Source of the DNA: Actinomycetes bacterium
GTDB lineage: Bacteria; Actinomycetota; CADDZG01; JAHWKV01
Reading direction: 5' to 3'
Length of the DNA: 28,949 bases
Assembly (NCBI GenBank): GCA_029263035.1
Contig: JAJCYF010000184.1
Coordinates: forward strand, 1 to 28,949
In this document: piece by piece, positions 7,600 to 17,032 of the stretch
How the letters are laid out: the number at the start of each line of letters is the position of its first letter
Position numbering within the stretch: position 1 is the first letter of the stretch
The notes under the pieces: model-generated
What the model saw: only the letters and a program-made list of their open reading frames with translations
Database searches by the model: none
Told to the model about the DNA's origin: nothing
Program-made: the position numbers and the translations under genes

Positions 7600-7634
7600 A
7601 ACTCTCCGGCGCCTCCACCAGGCAAAGGAGAGTT
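7600..7634 (+). promoter_or_regulatory. Hairpin pairing with a strong Shine-Dalgarno sequence
   Basis: AACTCTCC (7600-7607) is perfectly complementary to GGAGAGTT (7627-7634). Inside it, GCCT (7611-7614) pairs with AGGC (7620-7623) around a 5-base loop. The right arm contains the GGAG that would initiate the leader frame at 7635, so the ribosome site could be hidden in this stem. It starts 10 bases after the arsR stop. There is no T-run after it, so it is not an obvious terminator. Confidence 0.5.
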
Positions 7635-7676
7635 ATGCTTAAGGCATGCAATTTCGCTTTGGTTGACCTTCCCTAA
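7635..7676 (+). CDS. Possible 13-residue leader peptide ahead of the MFS gene
   Basis: ATG at 7635 is preceded by AAAGGAG at a 4-base spacing, one of the best ribosome sites in the window. It opens a frame of 13 codons (MLKACNFALVDLP) ending in TAA. The frame ends about a dozen bases before a terminator-like hairpin and is out of frame with the transporter. Leader ORF, hairpin, then transporter is the layout of ribosome-mediated attenuation, but nothing here proves translation. It could be chance. Confidence 0.35.
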   Translation: MLKACNFALVDLP

Positions 7677-8821
7677 GCCCTGAAGCCCGCCGGCTCGGCC
7701 GGCTTTTTGTCGGTTGGGCGGCCCTTGCCGACACGGTCCCCCTTTATTCGCTCTACTCGCTTCTTTTCGCCGACCATGGCCTGTCGCAGGCGCAGATCTC
7801 CATCCTTTTCATGATCTGGTCGGCAACCGCGTTCTTCGCCGAGGTGCCCTCCGGCGCCCTGGCCGACCGCTTCGGCCGGCGCAACGCCCTCATTGCTTCG
7901 GGCCTGTTCCAGGCCGCCGGCTTCGGCCTGTGGATCGTGCTGCCCGGCTTTGCCGCCTTCGCCGCGGGGTTCATCCTCTGGGGCTTCGGCGGAGCCCTGG
8001 TCACCGGCGCGTTCGAGGCCCTGCTCTACGAAGGCCTGGTGGAGCGCGGTGCGGCGGAGCACTACGCCCGTATCAACGGTTGGATCAACTCGATAGGCCT
8101 GCTGTGCCAGATCCCTGCTGCCGGCGCGGCCGCGCTTTTGTTCTGGGCCGGAGGGTACGACCTGGTGGGGTGGGCCAGCATCGGGATCTGCCTGGCCGCG
8201 TCCCTGCTGGCGGCCCGGCTCCCGCTGCCGGCCGCACCGGCCGATCCGGTGGGCGATGCCGGACCGGGGTACTTCCAGGTGCTTCGAGTTGGCGTTCGGG
8301 AGGCCGTCACTTCACCCTGGGTGCGGGCCGCAGTGATCGCGGCAGCACTTGTCGGTGGGTTGGACGGCCTGGAGGAGTACTTCCCGTTGATGGCCAAGGA
8401 CTGGGGCGTGCCGACGGCCGTCATCCCGATCGCCGTCCTGGTCCTGCCGCTGGCCGGCGCCGTAGGGGCCTCCCTGGGGGGCCGGGCCGGCAGGTTTTCG
8501 GGGCGCCAACTGGGTTCCATCCTGTTTGCTGCGCTCGTTCTGCTGGGCGGTATGGGTCTGGTGGCACTTCCCGCCGGACTGCTTGGGGTGGCAGCCTTCT
8601 ACCTGCTTCACCAGATGATCCTGGTGGTGGTCGGTGCACGGCTCCAGGAGCGGATCGAGGGGCCGTCCAGGGCCACGGTGACCTCGGTCGCCAGCCTGGG
8701 AACCGAGTTGGTCGCGATCGCGCTGTTCACCGCCTGGGCGTTTGAGGGTCTCCTGCTGGTGGCCGGCATCTGGCTGATGGTCGCCGTCGCCCTTCCCTTA
8801 TGGCTAAAGGAGCAGACCTAA
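7667..8821 (+). CDS. Major facilitator superfamily transporter with defective or unusual N-terminus
   Basis: This is a 12-helix-type MFS permease of unknown substrate. The A-loop EVPSGALADRFGRR between helices 2 and 3 is typical. The first ATG, at 7811, falls within helix 2 and has no ribosome site. Yet the frame is open and clearly protein-like back to 7667, including a helix-1 stretch (GWAALADTVPLYSLYSLLFA). Between 7667 and 7811 there is no ATG, GTG or TTG. Just upstream an in-frame ATG (7646) gives six codons and then TGA (7664-7666). So this is a nonsense mutation, a sequencing error, an unusual start, or a frame change from the leader ORF. It lies 76 bases after arsR and may be arsenic-regulated, but no arsenic-specific feature is visible. 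Its stop overlaps that of the next, convergent gene by three bases. Confidence 0.75.
   Translation, partial: PSLSPEARRLGRLFVGWAALADTVPLYSLYSLLFADHGLSQAQISILFMIWSATAFFAEVPSGALADRFGRRNALIASGLFQAAGFGLWIVLPGFAAFAAGFILWGFGGALVTGAFEALLYEGLVERGAAEHYARINGWINSIGLLCQIPAAGAAALLFWAGGYDLVGWASIGICLAASLLAARLPLPAAPADPVGDAGPGYFQVLRVGVREAVTSPWVRAAVIAAALVGGLDGLEEYFPLMAKDWGVPTAVIPIAVLVLPLAGAVGASLGGRAGRFSGRQLGSILFAALVLLGGMGLVALPAGLLGVAAFYLLHQMILVVVGARLQERIEGPSRATVTSVASLGTELVAIALFTAWAFEGLLLVAGIWLMVAVALPLWLKEQT
7689..7708 (+). terminator. Terminator-like hairpin between arsR/leader and the MFS gene
   Basis: GCCGGC (7689-7694), loop TCG, GCCGGC (7698-7703), then five Ts (7704-7708) fit a short intrinsic terminator. 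It could end the arsR transcript or act as an attenuator. It overlaps the upstream open part of the MFS reading frame, so a transcript stopping here would never reach the transporter's first conserved helix. Confidence 0.45.
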
Positions 8822-9474
8822 CCCGCGCTATCGGCTCGCCGGGGAGGTTGCCGCTCGGGAGGCGGGTTTGGCACGCGCACCGACCAGGCCTGGTGATGGC
8901 CCGGCCAGCCGAGGACCGGGTTCGATATCACCCCGGACATCAACCTTTGTTCCGGCTGGGTCAGCAAGGTGAAAGGGGCATCGTCCGCAAGCAGCCAGCA
9001 AGCCATCCGCCCCTCGATCCTCGCCGGGGAGTGGGTGTAGTGCCACTCGTCGCGGCTGGGAATGCCGGCCCGGCACCCCCCGGAGATCACCGGTAGGTTC
9101 AGCGGCCCGGTCACCTCGTCGAAGAAGGCGTCCATCTCGGCCACGGACGCAAACCGGCTGTAAAGGGCACGGGAAAGACCCTCGGAGCATTCCAGGGTCT
9201 CCAGCGGAAGGTCGCCCTGGTCGAGCGGGACGCAGCTGGATCGGATCGCCGGGGGCACCCGGTAGATCAAATCGCTTGCAGGGAACAGTTGCCGCTCCGG
9301 ATCCGGTCTCGGTTGCGCTTCCGGCTCTGCGGGCGGCGCAGTCCGGGGCGCTCCGAGGTCGGCAGGGACCATTGCCAGCCCGGCCAGCAAACCGATGAGC
9401 AGCAGAATTCTTGCCGCGGAGCCCCAACGGGCGGCAGCGGGGCGTTGAACGCCAACATCCTGGGTTGAATCCAT
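8818..9474 (-). CDS. Membrane-anchored exported protein of unknown function, 218 aa
   Basis: A single hydrophobic segment (about residues 22-38) after a basic N-terminus predicts export with an uncleaved anchor or signal. A Pro/Glu-rich linker (about 42-62) follows, then a globular domain of about 140 residues with four cysteines (81, 96, 134, 159) that could form two disulphides. The pattern C...C...Y-x2-F, M-x3-F, GC, W and GRMAC resembles the small extracellular domain seen at the C-terminus of some actinobacterial serine/threonine kinases and in stand-alone lipoproteins; I know no function for it. The ATG at 9474 has GGAG seven bases upstream. It is divergent from thiC. Confidence 0.65.
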   Translation of the reverse strand: MDSTQDVGVQRPAAARWGSAARILLLIGLLAGLAMVPADLGAPRTAPPAEPEAQPRPDPERQLFPASDLIYRVPPAIRSSCVPLDQGDLPLETLECSEGLSRALYSRFASVAEMDAFFDEVTGPLNLPVISGGCRAGIPSRDEWHYTHSPARIEGRMACWLLADDAPFTLLTQPEQRLMSGVISNPVLGWPGHHQAWSVRVPNPPPERQPPRRADSAG

Positions 9475-9613
9475 ACGCTCTCCGTTTCCTGCCGCCGGCT
9501 AAGAGAGTGTGTTCTACCCACTATGGGCGATGTGGCGTCCGTTTGGGCGAAATCGCCGGGTCGCTGCCGGACCCGCGGGGTGGTAGCTTCTAGGGACGCG
9601 CACAGCCGCGCAC

Positions 9614-9692
9614 CACAGGGGAGCCCCGTTTTCGGGGCTGAGAGGCCGGAAGGCGACCCTTGAACCTGATCCGGGTAATGCCGGCGGAGGGA
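9614..9692 (+). ncRNA. TPP riboswitch (THI element)
   Basis: The thiC leader contains the conserved thiamin pyrophosphate aptamer. A GAGCCCCG-TTTT-CGGGGCT stem leads into CTGAGA (9638-9643), then ACCCTTGAACCTGATCCGGG and TAATGCCGGCGGAGGGA, which match the pyrimidine- and pyrophosphate-sensor strands. The aptamer ends about 8 bases before the thiC ATG and includes the ribosome site (GGAGGGA). No intrinsic terminator fits between them, so control by hiding the ribosome site is the likely mode. The upstream GGTAGCTTCTAGGGA (about 9581-9596) may hold the -10 region. Confidence 0.95.
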
Positions 9693-9699
9693 GATACCA

Positions 9700-11451
<1,752 letters not shown>

Positions 11452-11458
11452 CCGGGCG

Positions 11459-11953
11459 CTAGCGGGCCTTCTGCAGGTGCGCCTCCAGGAACCACAGCTG
11501 CTTGTCCACCTCACGACTGACCTCGATCAGCAGGTCGTTGGTGTCCATGTCCTCGAGCTGCTCCGCCTTGTCCGCCGAGTCCCTCAGCTTTAGGGCCAGC
11601 ATGGCGTAGCGATCGGCTAGAGCGTCGACGCTGTCCATGCTGCCGTAGGCGTCGCGGGGAAACTCCTTGAGCGAGCTGGAGGACGCAGCCATCCGTACGG
11701 TCCCCAGCGCCTCACCGCCGAGGGCCGTCGCCCGCTCGGCCACCATGTCGGCGAATGGAAGCAGGGCGGCTGCGAGCTCATCGTAGAGTTCGTGCAGCTG
11801 CCAGAAATCCGAGCCCTTGACGTTCCAGTGAGCTTGCTTGTCCTGCGTGTAGAGGTCGGTGATGTCGGCTAGCCGGGCGTTCAACAGGTCCACCAGCTTG
11901 GTGCGGTTCTCCTGCGGGATATCGATGCGAGTCTCGAACATTCTGGTCTCCAC
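11459..11953 (-). CDS. dps: Dps-family ferritin-like DNA-protection protein
   Basis: Dps is a dodecameric mini-ferritin that oxidises iron with hydrogen peroxide, stores it and shields DNA. Numbering from the chosen GTG, the ferroxidase ligands fit the family spacing: His42 (AHWNVKG), His54 (QLHELYDEL), Asp69 and Glu73 (FADMVAERA), at 12, 15 and 4 residues apart as in Listeria Dps. I place the start at GTG 11953 (164 residues) because AAAGGAG lies 7 bases upstream; the longer open frame from 11980 runs through that site. It is the third gene of a minus-strand set with a STAS protein and a GAF-ANTAR protein, 68 bases after the latter. This fits stress induction. Confidence 0.93.
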   Translation of the reverse strand: METRMFETRIDIPQENRTKLVDLLNARLADITDLYTQDKQAHWNVKGSDFWQLHELYDELAAALLPFADMVAERATALGGEALGTVRMAASSSSLKEFPRDAYGSMDSVDALADRYAMLALKLRDSADKAEQLEDMDTNDLLIEVSREVDKQLWFLEAHLQKAR

Positions 11954-11960
11954 GAGCCTG

Positions 11961-11967
11961 CTCCTTT
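11961..11967 (-). promoter_or_regulatory. Ribosome binding site fixing the dps start
   Basis: AAAGGAG on the minus strand is spaced 7 bases from GTG 11951-11953. It argues against the upstream in-frame start at 11980. Confidence 0.6.
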
Positions 11968-12021
11968 CAGGAACTCCCATGTTCTTGCTCTCGCTACCGT
12001 CCTTCCCGCTTAGCCCGGTCG

Positions 12022-12816
12022 TTACACCCGGCCGGATGGAGCATCGTCGCGCGGCGCGACCCCGGCGACGATCTGCCGGGCCAGATCGCGAACCTTGATA
12101 TTGGTGGCCTGGGAAAGATTCTTTATCTTGTCGAAGGCTTCATCGGCGGTGAGGCCCTCGGTCGCCATGAGTATGCCCTTAGCCTGATCGATCACCGCCC
12201 GGGACTTGAGAGCCTCGCCGAGCTGGGCTGAAAGTGCGGCGGCGGCTTCGTACGACCTGACATTGGCCAGCAGAACGGCCGCCCGGTCGGCAAGCGCCTG
12301 GGCCGCGGCCGCCTGGCGGGACTCGAAAGCCGCTTCCCGGGAGGAGTAGAGGACCAGGCTGCCCAGGATCTCCCCGTCGACGCCGAGCGGGCAGGCGACA
12401 AGGCTCTGCACACCGCAGTACAACGCATGGTTGGTGAACTCAGGCCACCTGCTTTCGACCATCAGGGAGCGAATGACCTGGATCCTGCCCTGCCCGGCGG
12501 CGTCCGAGCCGGGATGGGGCAAGGGAGCATCGGTCAAACTCGAAATATCGATGGGGCCCGCCCCCGCAACCGCCCTGAGAGTGCCTTTGGCTTCCGGCAT
12601 CTGCACCAGGACCGCATGAATGTCCTGCGATAGGCGCAGCCCCTGTTCTGCAACGAGGTCCATTGCCTGCGAAATGCTGGTCCCGGCCAGGACTACCCTG
12701 GCAAACGGGGCGGCCGCATCTTCGGCCATCGGACTTGAATCCCACGACGCCCCGGAGCGGGGATGCTGATCGTGAGTGTGGTCGTTCGCCCGGAGGCCGT
12801 TGCCGGAGAAACTCAT
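12022..12816 (-). CDS. GAF and ANTAR domain regulator, 264 aa
   Basis: This is a predicted RNA-binding antitermination regulator. A GAF sensor domain covers about residues 35-188 (AMDLVAEQGLRLSQDIHAVLVQ ..., with VACPLGVDGEILGSLVLYSS as the typical strand pair). An ANTAR domain follows at about 198-252 (LKSRAVIDQAKGILMATEGLTADEAFDKIK). ANTAR domains bind paired small hairpins in nascent RNA and prevent termination. No receiver domain is present, so the GAF domain would receive the signal; the ligand is unknown. Its ATG overlaps the stop of the STAS gene in an ATGA, so the two are co-translated. dps lies downstream. Regulation of dps or of remote transcripts is possible but not shown. Confidence 0.9.
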   Translation of the reverse strand: MSFSGNGLRANDHTHDQHPRSGASWDSSPMAEDAAAPFARVVLAGTSISQAMDLVAEQGLRLSQDIHAVLVQMPEAKGTLRAVAGAGPIDISSLTDAPLPHPGSDAAGQGRIQVIRSLMVESRWPEFTNHALYCGVQSLVACPLGVDGEILGSLVLYSSREAAFESRQAAAAQALADRAAVLLANVRSYEAAAALSAQLGEALKSRAVIDQAKGILMATEGLTADEAFDKIKNLSQATNIKVRDLARQIVAGVAPRDDAPSGRV

Positions 12817-13163
12817 GCCGACCGCTGGATCGGGGCCTGGACGTAGGCGCCGGCCGTCTCCGTATCGAACAGCGCATCCAGCCCGGTAACCTCCAGGACC
12901 CGCGCGACCGCCGGACTGGGGGACGACAGGATCAGTGAGCGGCCCCCAACCTCCAGCTGCCGCCGGGCGCCCAGAAGGGCCGCGAGTCCGCTGGAATCGA
13001 TGAAATCCAGCCCCGCCAGGTTGAGATACAGGTCCCCGCCGGTTGACTCGATCTCCGCATTGAGGAAATCGGTGAGGATCCCCGCATTGGACATATCCAT
13101 TTCGCCGCTGATGGTCACACCGTTGCCGTCGTTCAACTGGTCCTTCTGGATGTACAGGTCCAA
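12813..13163 (-). CDS. STAS-domain anti-sigma factor antagonist
   Basis: This is a single-domain STAS protein of the SpoIIAA/RsbV group, which frees a sigma factor by binding its anti-sigma kinase when unphosphorylated. The region LDFIDSSGLAALLGARRQLE contains the phosphorylatable serine. The C-terminal helix pair (SPAVARVLEVTGLDALFDT) is typical. I prefer the TTG at 13163 (116 residues), which follows AAGGGGG by six bases. The frame stays open to 13256, but that extra stretch starts in a promoter-like TTGACA and does not resemble the fold. It overlaps the GAF-ANTAR gene by 4 bases. No anti-sigma kinase is in the window; the SpoIIE-type phosphatase at 19214 is a candidate partner. Confidence 0.85.
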   Translation of the reverse strand: MDLYIQKDQLNDGNGVTISGEMDMSNAGILTDFLNAEIESTGGDLYLNLAGLDFIDSSGLAALLGARRQLEVGGRSLILSSPSPAVARVLEVTGLDALFDTETAGAYVQAPIQRSA

Positions 13164-13362
13164 ATGTGCCCCCTTCGGAATTGGGTACCGGACCCTGACG
13201 CTACGGGGAACTGCGGCCCGTGTCGGTCCGCAATCGTACATTGGGGCCGATGTCAAGCTTTTTCTTGCAGTTGACTAACACGCCCGATGGGGCCAGTGTG
13301 GAGTTGAACATCCAAAATCTCTGTGGTTCCTGGACAGCCTCGCCCCCCGGCCTCCTGAGCTT

Positions 13363-14118
13363 ATGAGCTTATCGAAGGGCCTCCAAATGACGGGCGTGGC
13401 TACGGCCGAACTCACCTACAGGAACAACCTTCTGCTCTCCAACCTTCCCGATGGGGCGAGAAAGCGGCTGCTCGACGGCGCCAGGACCGAACGTCTCCCG
13501 CTGGCCCAGGTTCTGTTCGAGCCCGCAGAACCGATTCAGTTCGTCTACTTTCCGCTCTCCGGAGTCATCTCACTGGTGACAATCCTGCTGGAGGGCGACC
13601 TCATTGAGATGGCCACCGTCGGCTGCGAGGGTGTGGTGGGCGCCCCCATGACCTACGATCCGGCCAAAGGCTCGAACGCCCGGGGGGTGTCCCAGATCGA
13701 AGGAGTCTCCATCCGAGTGACCGCCCAGGCGTTTCGCGATGAGCTGGCCCGCTCCGGCGAGCTGGCCGAGCTGGTCAACCAGTTCAGCTACGCCCTGTTC
13801 ACCCTGGTCGGGCAGAACGCGGCTTGCAACCGGCTCCACACCATCGACAAACGCTGTGCCCGCTGGCTTCTGATGACCCGGGACCGGGTGGAGTACGACA
13901 AATTCCACCTCACCCAGGAGTTCCTCGCGCAGATGCTGGGAGCGCGGCGGGCGTCGGTGACCGAGGCCGCCGCGGCGCTGCAGGAGGCGGGCGCGATCTC
14001 CTACGGCCGCGGGGAGATCACCATCGAGGACCGGGCTTTGTTGGAGGAGATGTCCTGCGAGTGCTACGGGGTGGTGCGCCGGGCGTTCGCCGGGCTGTAC
14101 GGAGACCCGTCCGCCTGA
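13363..14118 (+). CDS. Crp/Fnr-family transcriptional regulator
   Basis: This protein of up to 251 residues has a cyclic-nucleotide-type beta-barrel (about 25-150, with LAQVLFEPAEPIQFVYFPLSG and MATVGCEGVVG) and a C-terminal Crp-type winged helix (about 170-235, with LTQEFLAQMLGARRASVTEA as the recognition region). The barrel lacks an Fnr-type N-terminal cysteine cluster. The effector is unknown. Cysteines cluster near the end (SCECYG). The start could be ATG 13363 or ATG 13387; the second has a weak AAGG nine bases upstream. It is divergent from the STAS-ANTAR-dps set across about 200 bases, so it may control that set, itself, or both. That link is inference only. Confidence 0.88.
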   Translation: MSLSKGLQMTGVATAELTYRNNLLLSNLPDGARKRLLDGARTERLPLAQVLFEPAEPIQFVYFPLSGVISLVTILLEGDLIEMATVGCEGVVGAPMTYDPAKGSNARGVSQIEGVSIRVTAQAFRDELARSGELAELVNQFSYALFTLVGQNAACNRLHTIDKRCARWLLMTRDRVEYDKFHLTQEFLAQMLGARRASVTEAAAALQEAGAISYGRGEITIEDRALLEEMSCECYGVVRRAFAGLYGDPSA

Positions 14119-14171
14119 GCCGGTACCCGGCAGGAGGGATCGCAGCCCGGCAACGCCGGTAGACTGACCCG

Positions 14172-15667
14172 GTGAGCGCAGTGGATCCCTCATTCGGTGA
14201 CCTTCCCTTCCACCGTCTGGGGGATGCGGCTCTGACCCGGGCCCGCGATCTGGGCGCCACCTACGCCGACTTCCGGTTCGAGCGAAACCGGGGCCAGGGC
14301 ATCCACGCCCGGGACACCTCTGTGGAGAGCATGTCCACCACCGAGACGCTCGGCTACTCGGTCCGGGTGATCTCAAACGGAGCCTGGGGATTTGCCTCCA
14401 GCGTGACCCTCACCCCCGAAGCCGCCGCCGCGACCGCCTCCACCGCGATCGAGGTCGCCGCGGCTCTTGCCCCCCTGAACCGCCAGCCCGTGGAACTGGC
14501 CCCCGAGCCGGCCTACCGGGACACCTACGTCTCCAGCTTTGAGATCGATCCTTTCACGGTCCCCGACGACCAGAAGGTGGCGTTCTTCCTGGGGTCAACG
14601 AGAAGGTTCTGGCTTCCAGGAAGGTCGACCACGTGGACTTTTCAGCCCTGCTGGTGCTGGAGAACAAATATTTCGCCAACCTGGAGGGAACCGAGACCAC
14701 CCAGCAGCGGGTCCGGGTTCACGGTGATTTCGATGCCACCAAGGTGGACCCGGCCACCGGCGCCTTTGAGACCATGCGAAGCTGCACCCTGCCCCAGGGC
14801 CGCGGGTGGGAGCACTTCAGCGAGCAGACCTACGGAGGGTGGGCGGAGCAGATCCCCGTGCTCCTGGAGGAGAAGATGACTGCTCCGTCGGTCGAGCCCG
14901 GCCGCTACGACCTGGTGATCCACCCGTCCAACCTGTGGCTTACCATCCACGAGTCGATCGGCCATGCCACCGAGCTGGACCGGGCGCTGGGCTACGAAGC
15001 GGCCTACGCCGGTACCTCGTTTGCGACTCTCGACAAGCTGAACAACCTTCAGTACGGGGCGCCCTTCATGCACGTCACCGGAGACCGGACCGTGGAGCAC
15101 GGGCTGGCGACGGTCGGCTACGACGACGAGGGGGTAGCCGGGCAGAGCTGGGACCTGATCCGCGACGGAATCCTGGTCGGCTACCAGCTAAATCGCCAGA
15201 TGGCGCTGAAAGAGGGATTCGGCCGGTCCAACGGCTGTGCGTTTGCCGACTCCGCCTCCCACGCTCCCCTGCAGCGCATGCCCAACGTCTCCCTGCAGCC
15301 GGGAACCGATGAGACCGACCTCGACGACCTCATCGGCGGCGTCGAGAACGGGATCTTCATCTACGGGGACAAGAGCTGGAGCATCGACATGCAGCGCTAC
15401 AACTTCCAGTTCACGGGCCAGCAGTTCTGGAGAATCCGCAACGGCCGGCTGGACGGCCAGCTCAAGGACGTTGCGTACCAGGCGACCACCACCGATTTCT
15501 GGAACAGCATGGCCGGCGTCGGCGGGCCGTCGACCTACGTTCTGGGCGGAGCATTCAACTGCGGCAAGGGCCAGCCCGGCCAGGTGGCGCCGGTCAGTCA
15601 CGGCGCTCCCGTAGCGCTGTTCTCCCAGGTAAACGTCCTGAACACCGCCCGGGAGGGGGCGCTTTAG
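14172..15667 (+). pseudogene. tldD: TldD metalloprotease subunit, interrupted by a one-base deletion
   Basis: TldD is the catalytic subunit of the TldD/TldE zinc protease, which degrades unfolded peptides and trims peptide leaders. The N-terminal third reads well from GTG 14172 (GATYADFRFERNRGQGI) up to VPDDQKVAFFLG. The rest is in another frame from about 14592 (VNEKVLASRKVDHVDFSALLVLENK). Restoring one G to the GGGG at 14591-14594 joins both parts into a normal-length protein. The zinc motif HESIGH lies at about 14948-14965 and is intact. The stop overlaps the tldE start in TAGTG. Strong conservation on both sides suggests a very recent mutation or a homopolymer sequencing error. Confidence 0.85.
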
Positions 15668-17031
15668 TGACACTGCAGGAAACCCTGGAACGGGTGCTGG
15701 AACTGTCGAAGGCGGATGCATGTATCGCGATCGGCTGGCATCACTCTTCCGCAAACCTGCGGTGGGCCCTGAACACGACCACCACCAACGGCGTCACCGA
15801 TTCGCAGGAGATCTTCATCATCTCGGTCATCGGCGGGCGCGTCGGGTCCGTCGGCCGCACCTACTTCCCCGCAGACAACCTGGAGGACCTGGTACGGGAG
15901 TCCGAGAAAGCGTGTGAGGGCAAGCCGCCGGCCGAGGACCTGATGCCCCTCGTCCCCGGAGACGGGGTTCCCCAGGACTGGGCCACCCCGCCCGAAACCA
16001 CCGGGATCGGCGTGTTCGCCCGAGTGACGCCGGACCTGGCCGGGGCGTTTAGAAGGGCCGAGGAGGGCGGCTACCTGCTGTTCGGCTTTGCCGAGCACGA
16101 GCAGAGCACCGTGTACCTGGCGACCTCCACCGGCCTGCGCCGCCGGCACTCCGGGGCCGAGGGCAAGTTCCAGATCAACGCCAAGACCCCCGACTTCAGG
16201 GCCTCCACCTGGGCCGGCCTGGTGACCACCACGTTCCAGGACGTCGACGTTGCGGCCATGGAGCGCAAGCTGGCGGAGCGGCTGGAGTGGTCGGAAACCA
16301 CGGTCCCCCTGCCGGCCGGGCGCTACGAGGTGCTCCTGGAACCGTCCTGCGTGGCCGACCTGGTCCTGGAGGCCTACTGGAGCAGCGCCGCCCGGGATGC
16401 CGACGAAGGCCGCAGTGTCTTCAGCCGGGCGGGCGGAGGCAACCGGGTGGGGGAATCGATCGCCCCGGAGGGCATCACGCTGTACTCGGACCCGGCCGAA
16501 CCCGGCTTCGAGGTGTCACCGTTCGTGGCGGCCACCTCCTCCAGCAGCTACTCCTCGGTCTTCGACAACGGCCAGACCTCGGGCCGGATCGACTGGATCG
16601 ACCGGGGCGTCCTCACCGGCCTGATCACCACCCGCCACTGGGCCAAAACCACGGGAACCGAGCCGAAGCCGTTCATCGAAAACCTGATCATGCCCGCCGA
16701 AGGACCTTCGCTGGAGGAGATGATCGCCGCCACCGAAAGGGGCCTGCTCGTGACCTGCCTGTGGTACATCCGGGAGGTCGATCCGCAGACGCTGCTGCTC
16801 ACCGGGCTCACCCGGGACGGGGTGTTCCTGATCGAGGGCGGAAAGGTGGTGGGGGCGGTGAACAACTTCCGCTTCAACATGAGCCCCCTGGACATGCTCG
16901 CCCAGACCACCGAGGTCGGGCAGTCCCAATCCACCCTCGCGCGGGAGCTGGGCGACTACTTCACCTTCGCGCGGATGCCGCCGCTCAGGGTGCGGGACTT
17001 CAACATGAGCTCGGTGAGCGAATCGGTCTGA
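15667..17031 (+). CDS. tldE: TldE/PmbA, partner subunit of the TldD protease
   Basis: This 454-residue protein has the TldD/PmbA fold but no HExxxH zinc motif, as expected for the non-catalytic TldE (PmbA) subunit. The C-terminal half shows family blocks: SSSYSSVFDNGQTSGRIDWIDRG, TTRHWAKTTG, FIENLIMPAEG and GGKVVGAVNNFRFNMSPLDML. It works with TldD as a heterodimer. Its GTG shares one base with the tldD stop (TAGTG), so translation is coupled. In this sequence tldD is frameshifted, so if the lesion is real this subunit would lack its partner and its own expression could fall. It converges on the RNase Z gene with one base between stops. Confidence 0.92.
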   Translation: MTLQETLERVLELSKADACIAIGWHHSSANLRWALNTTTTNGVTDSQEIFIISVIGGRVGSVGRTYFPADNLEDLVRESEKACEGKPPAEDLMPLVPGDGVPQDWATPPETTGIGVFARVTPDLAGAFRRAEEGGYLLFGFAEHEQSTVYLATSTGLRRRHSGAEGKFQINAKTPDFRASTWAGLVTTTFQDVDVAAMERKLAERLEWSETTVPLPAGRYEVLLEPSCVADLVLEAYWSSAARDADEGRSVFSRAGGGNRVGESIAPEGITLYSDPAEPGFEVSPFVAATSSSSYSSVFDNGQTSGRIDWIDRGVLTGLITTRHWAKTTGTEPKPFIENLIMPAEGPSLEEMIAATERGLLVTCLWYIREVDPQTLLLTGLTRDGVFLIEGGKVVGAVNNFRFNMSPLDMLAQTTEVGQSQSTLARELGDYFTFARMPPLRVRDFNMSSVSESV

Positions 17032-17032
17032 C

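Noticed and set aside
7667..7676. A programmed -1 frameshift joining the leader ORF to the MFS frame
   Set aside because: The bases CCTTCCC before the TAA are not a proper X-XXY-YYZ slippery heptamer and re-pairing would be poor; kept only as a remote alternative despite the hairpin downstream.
13164..13256. An N-terminal extension of the STAS protein
   Set aside because: It begins in a TTGACA promoter-like sequence and encodes residues outside the STAS fold; TTG 13163 has a better ribosome site.
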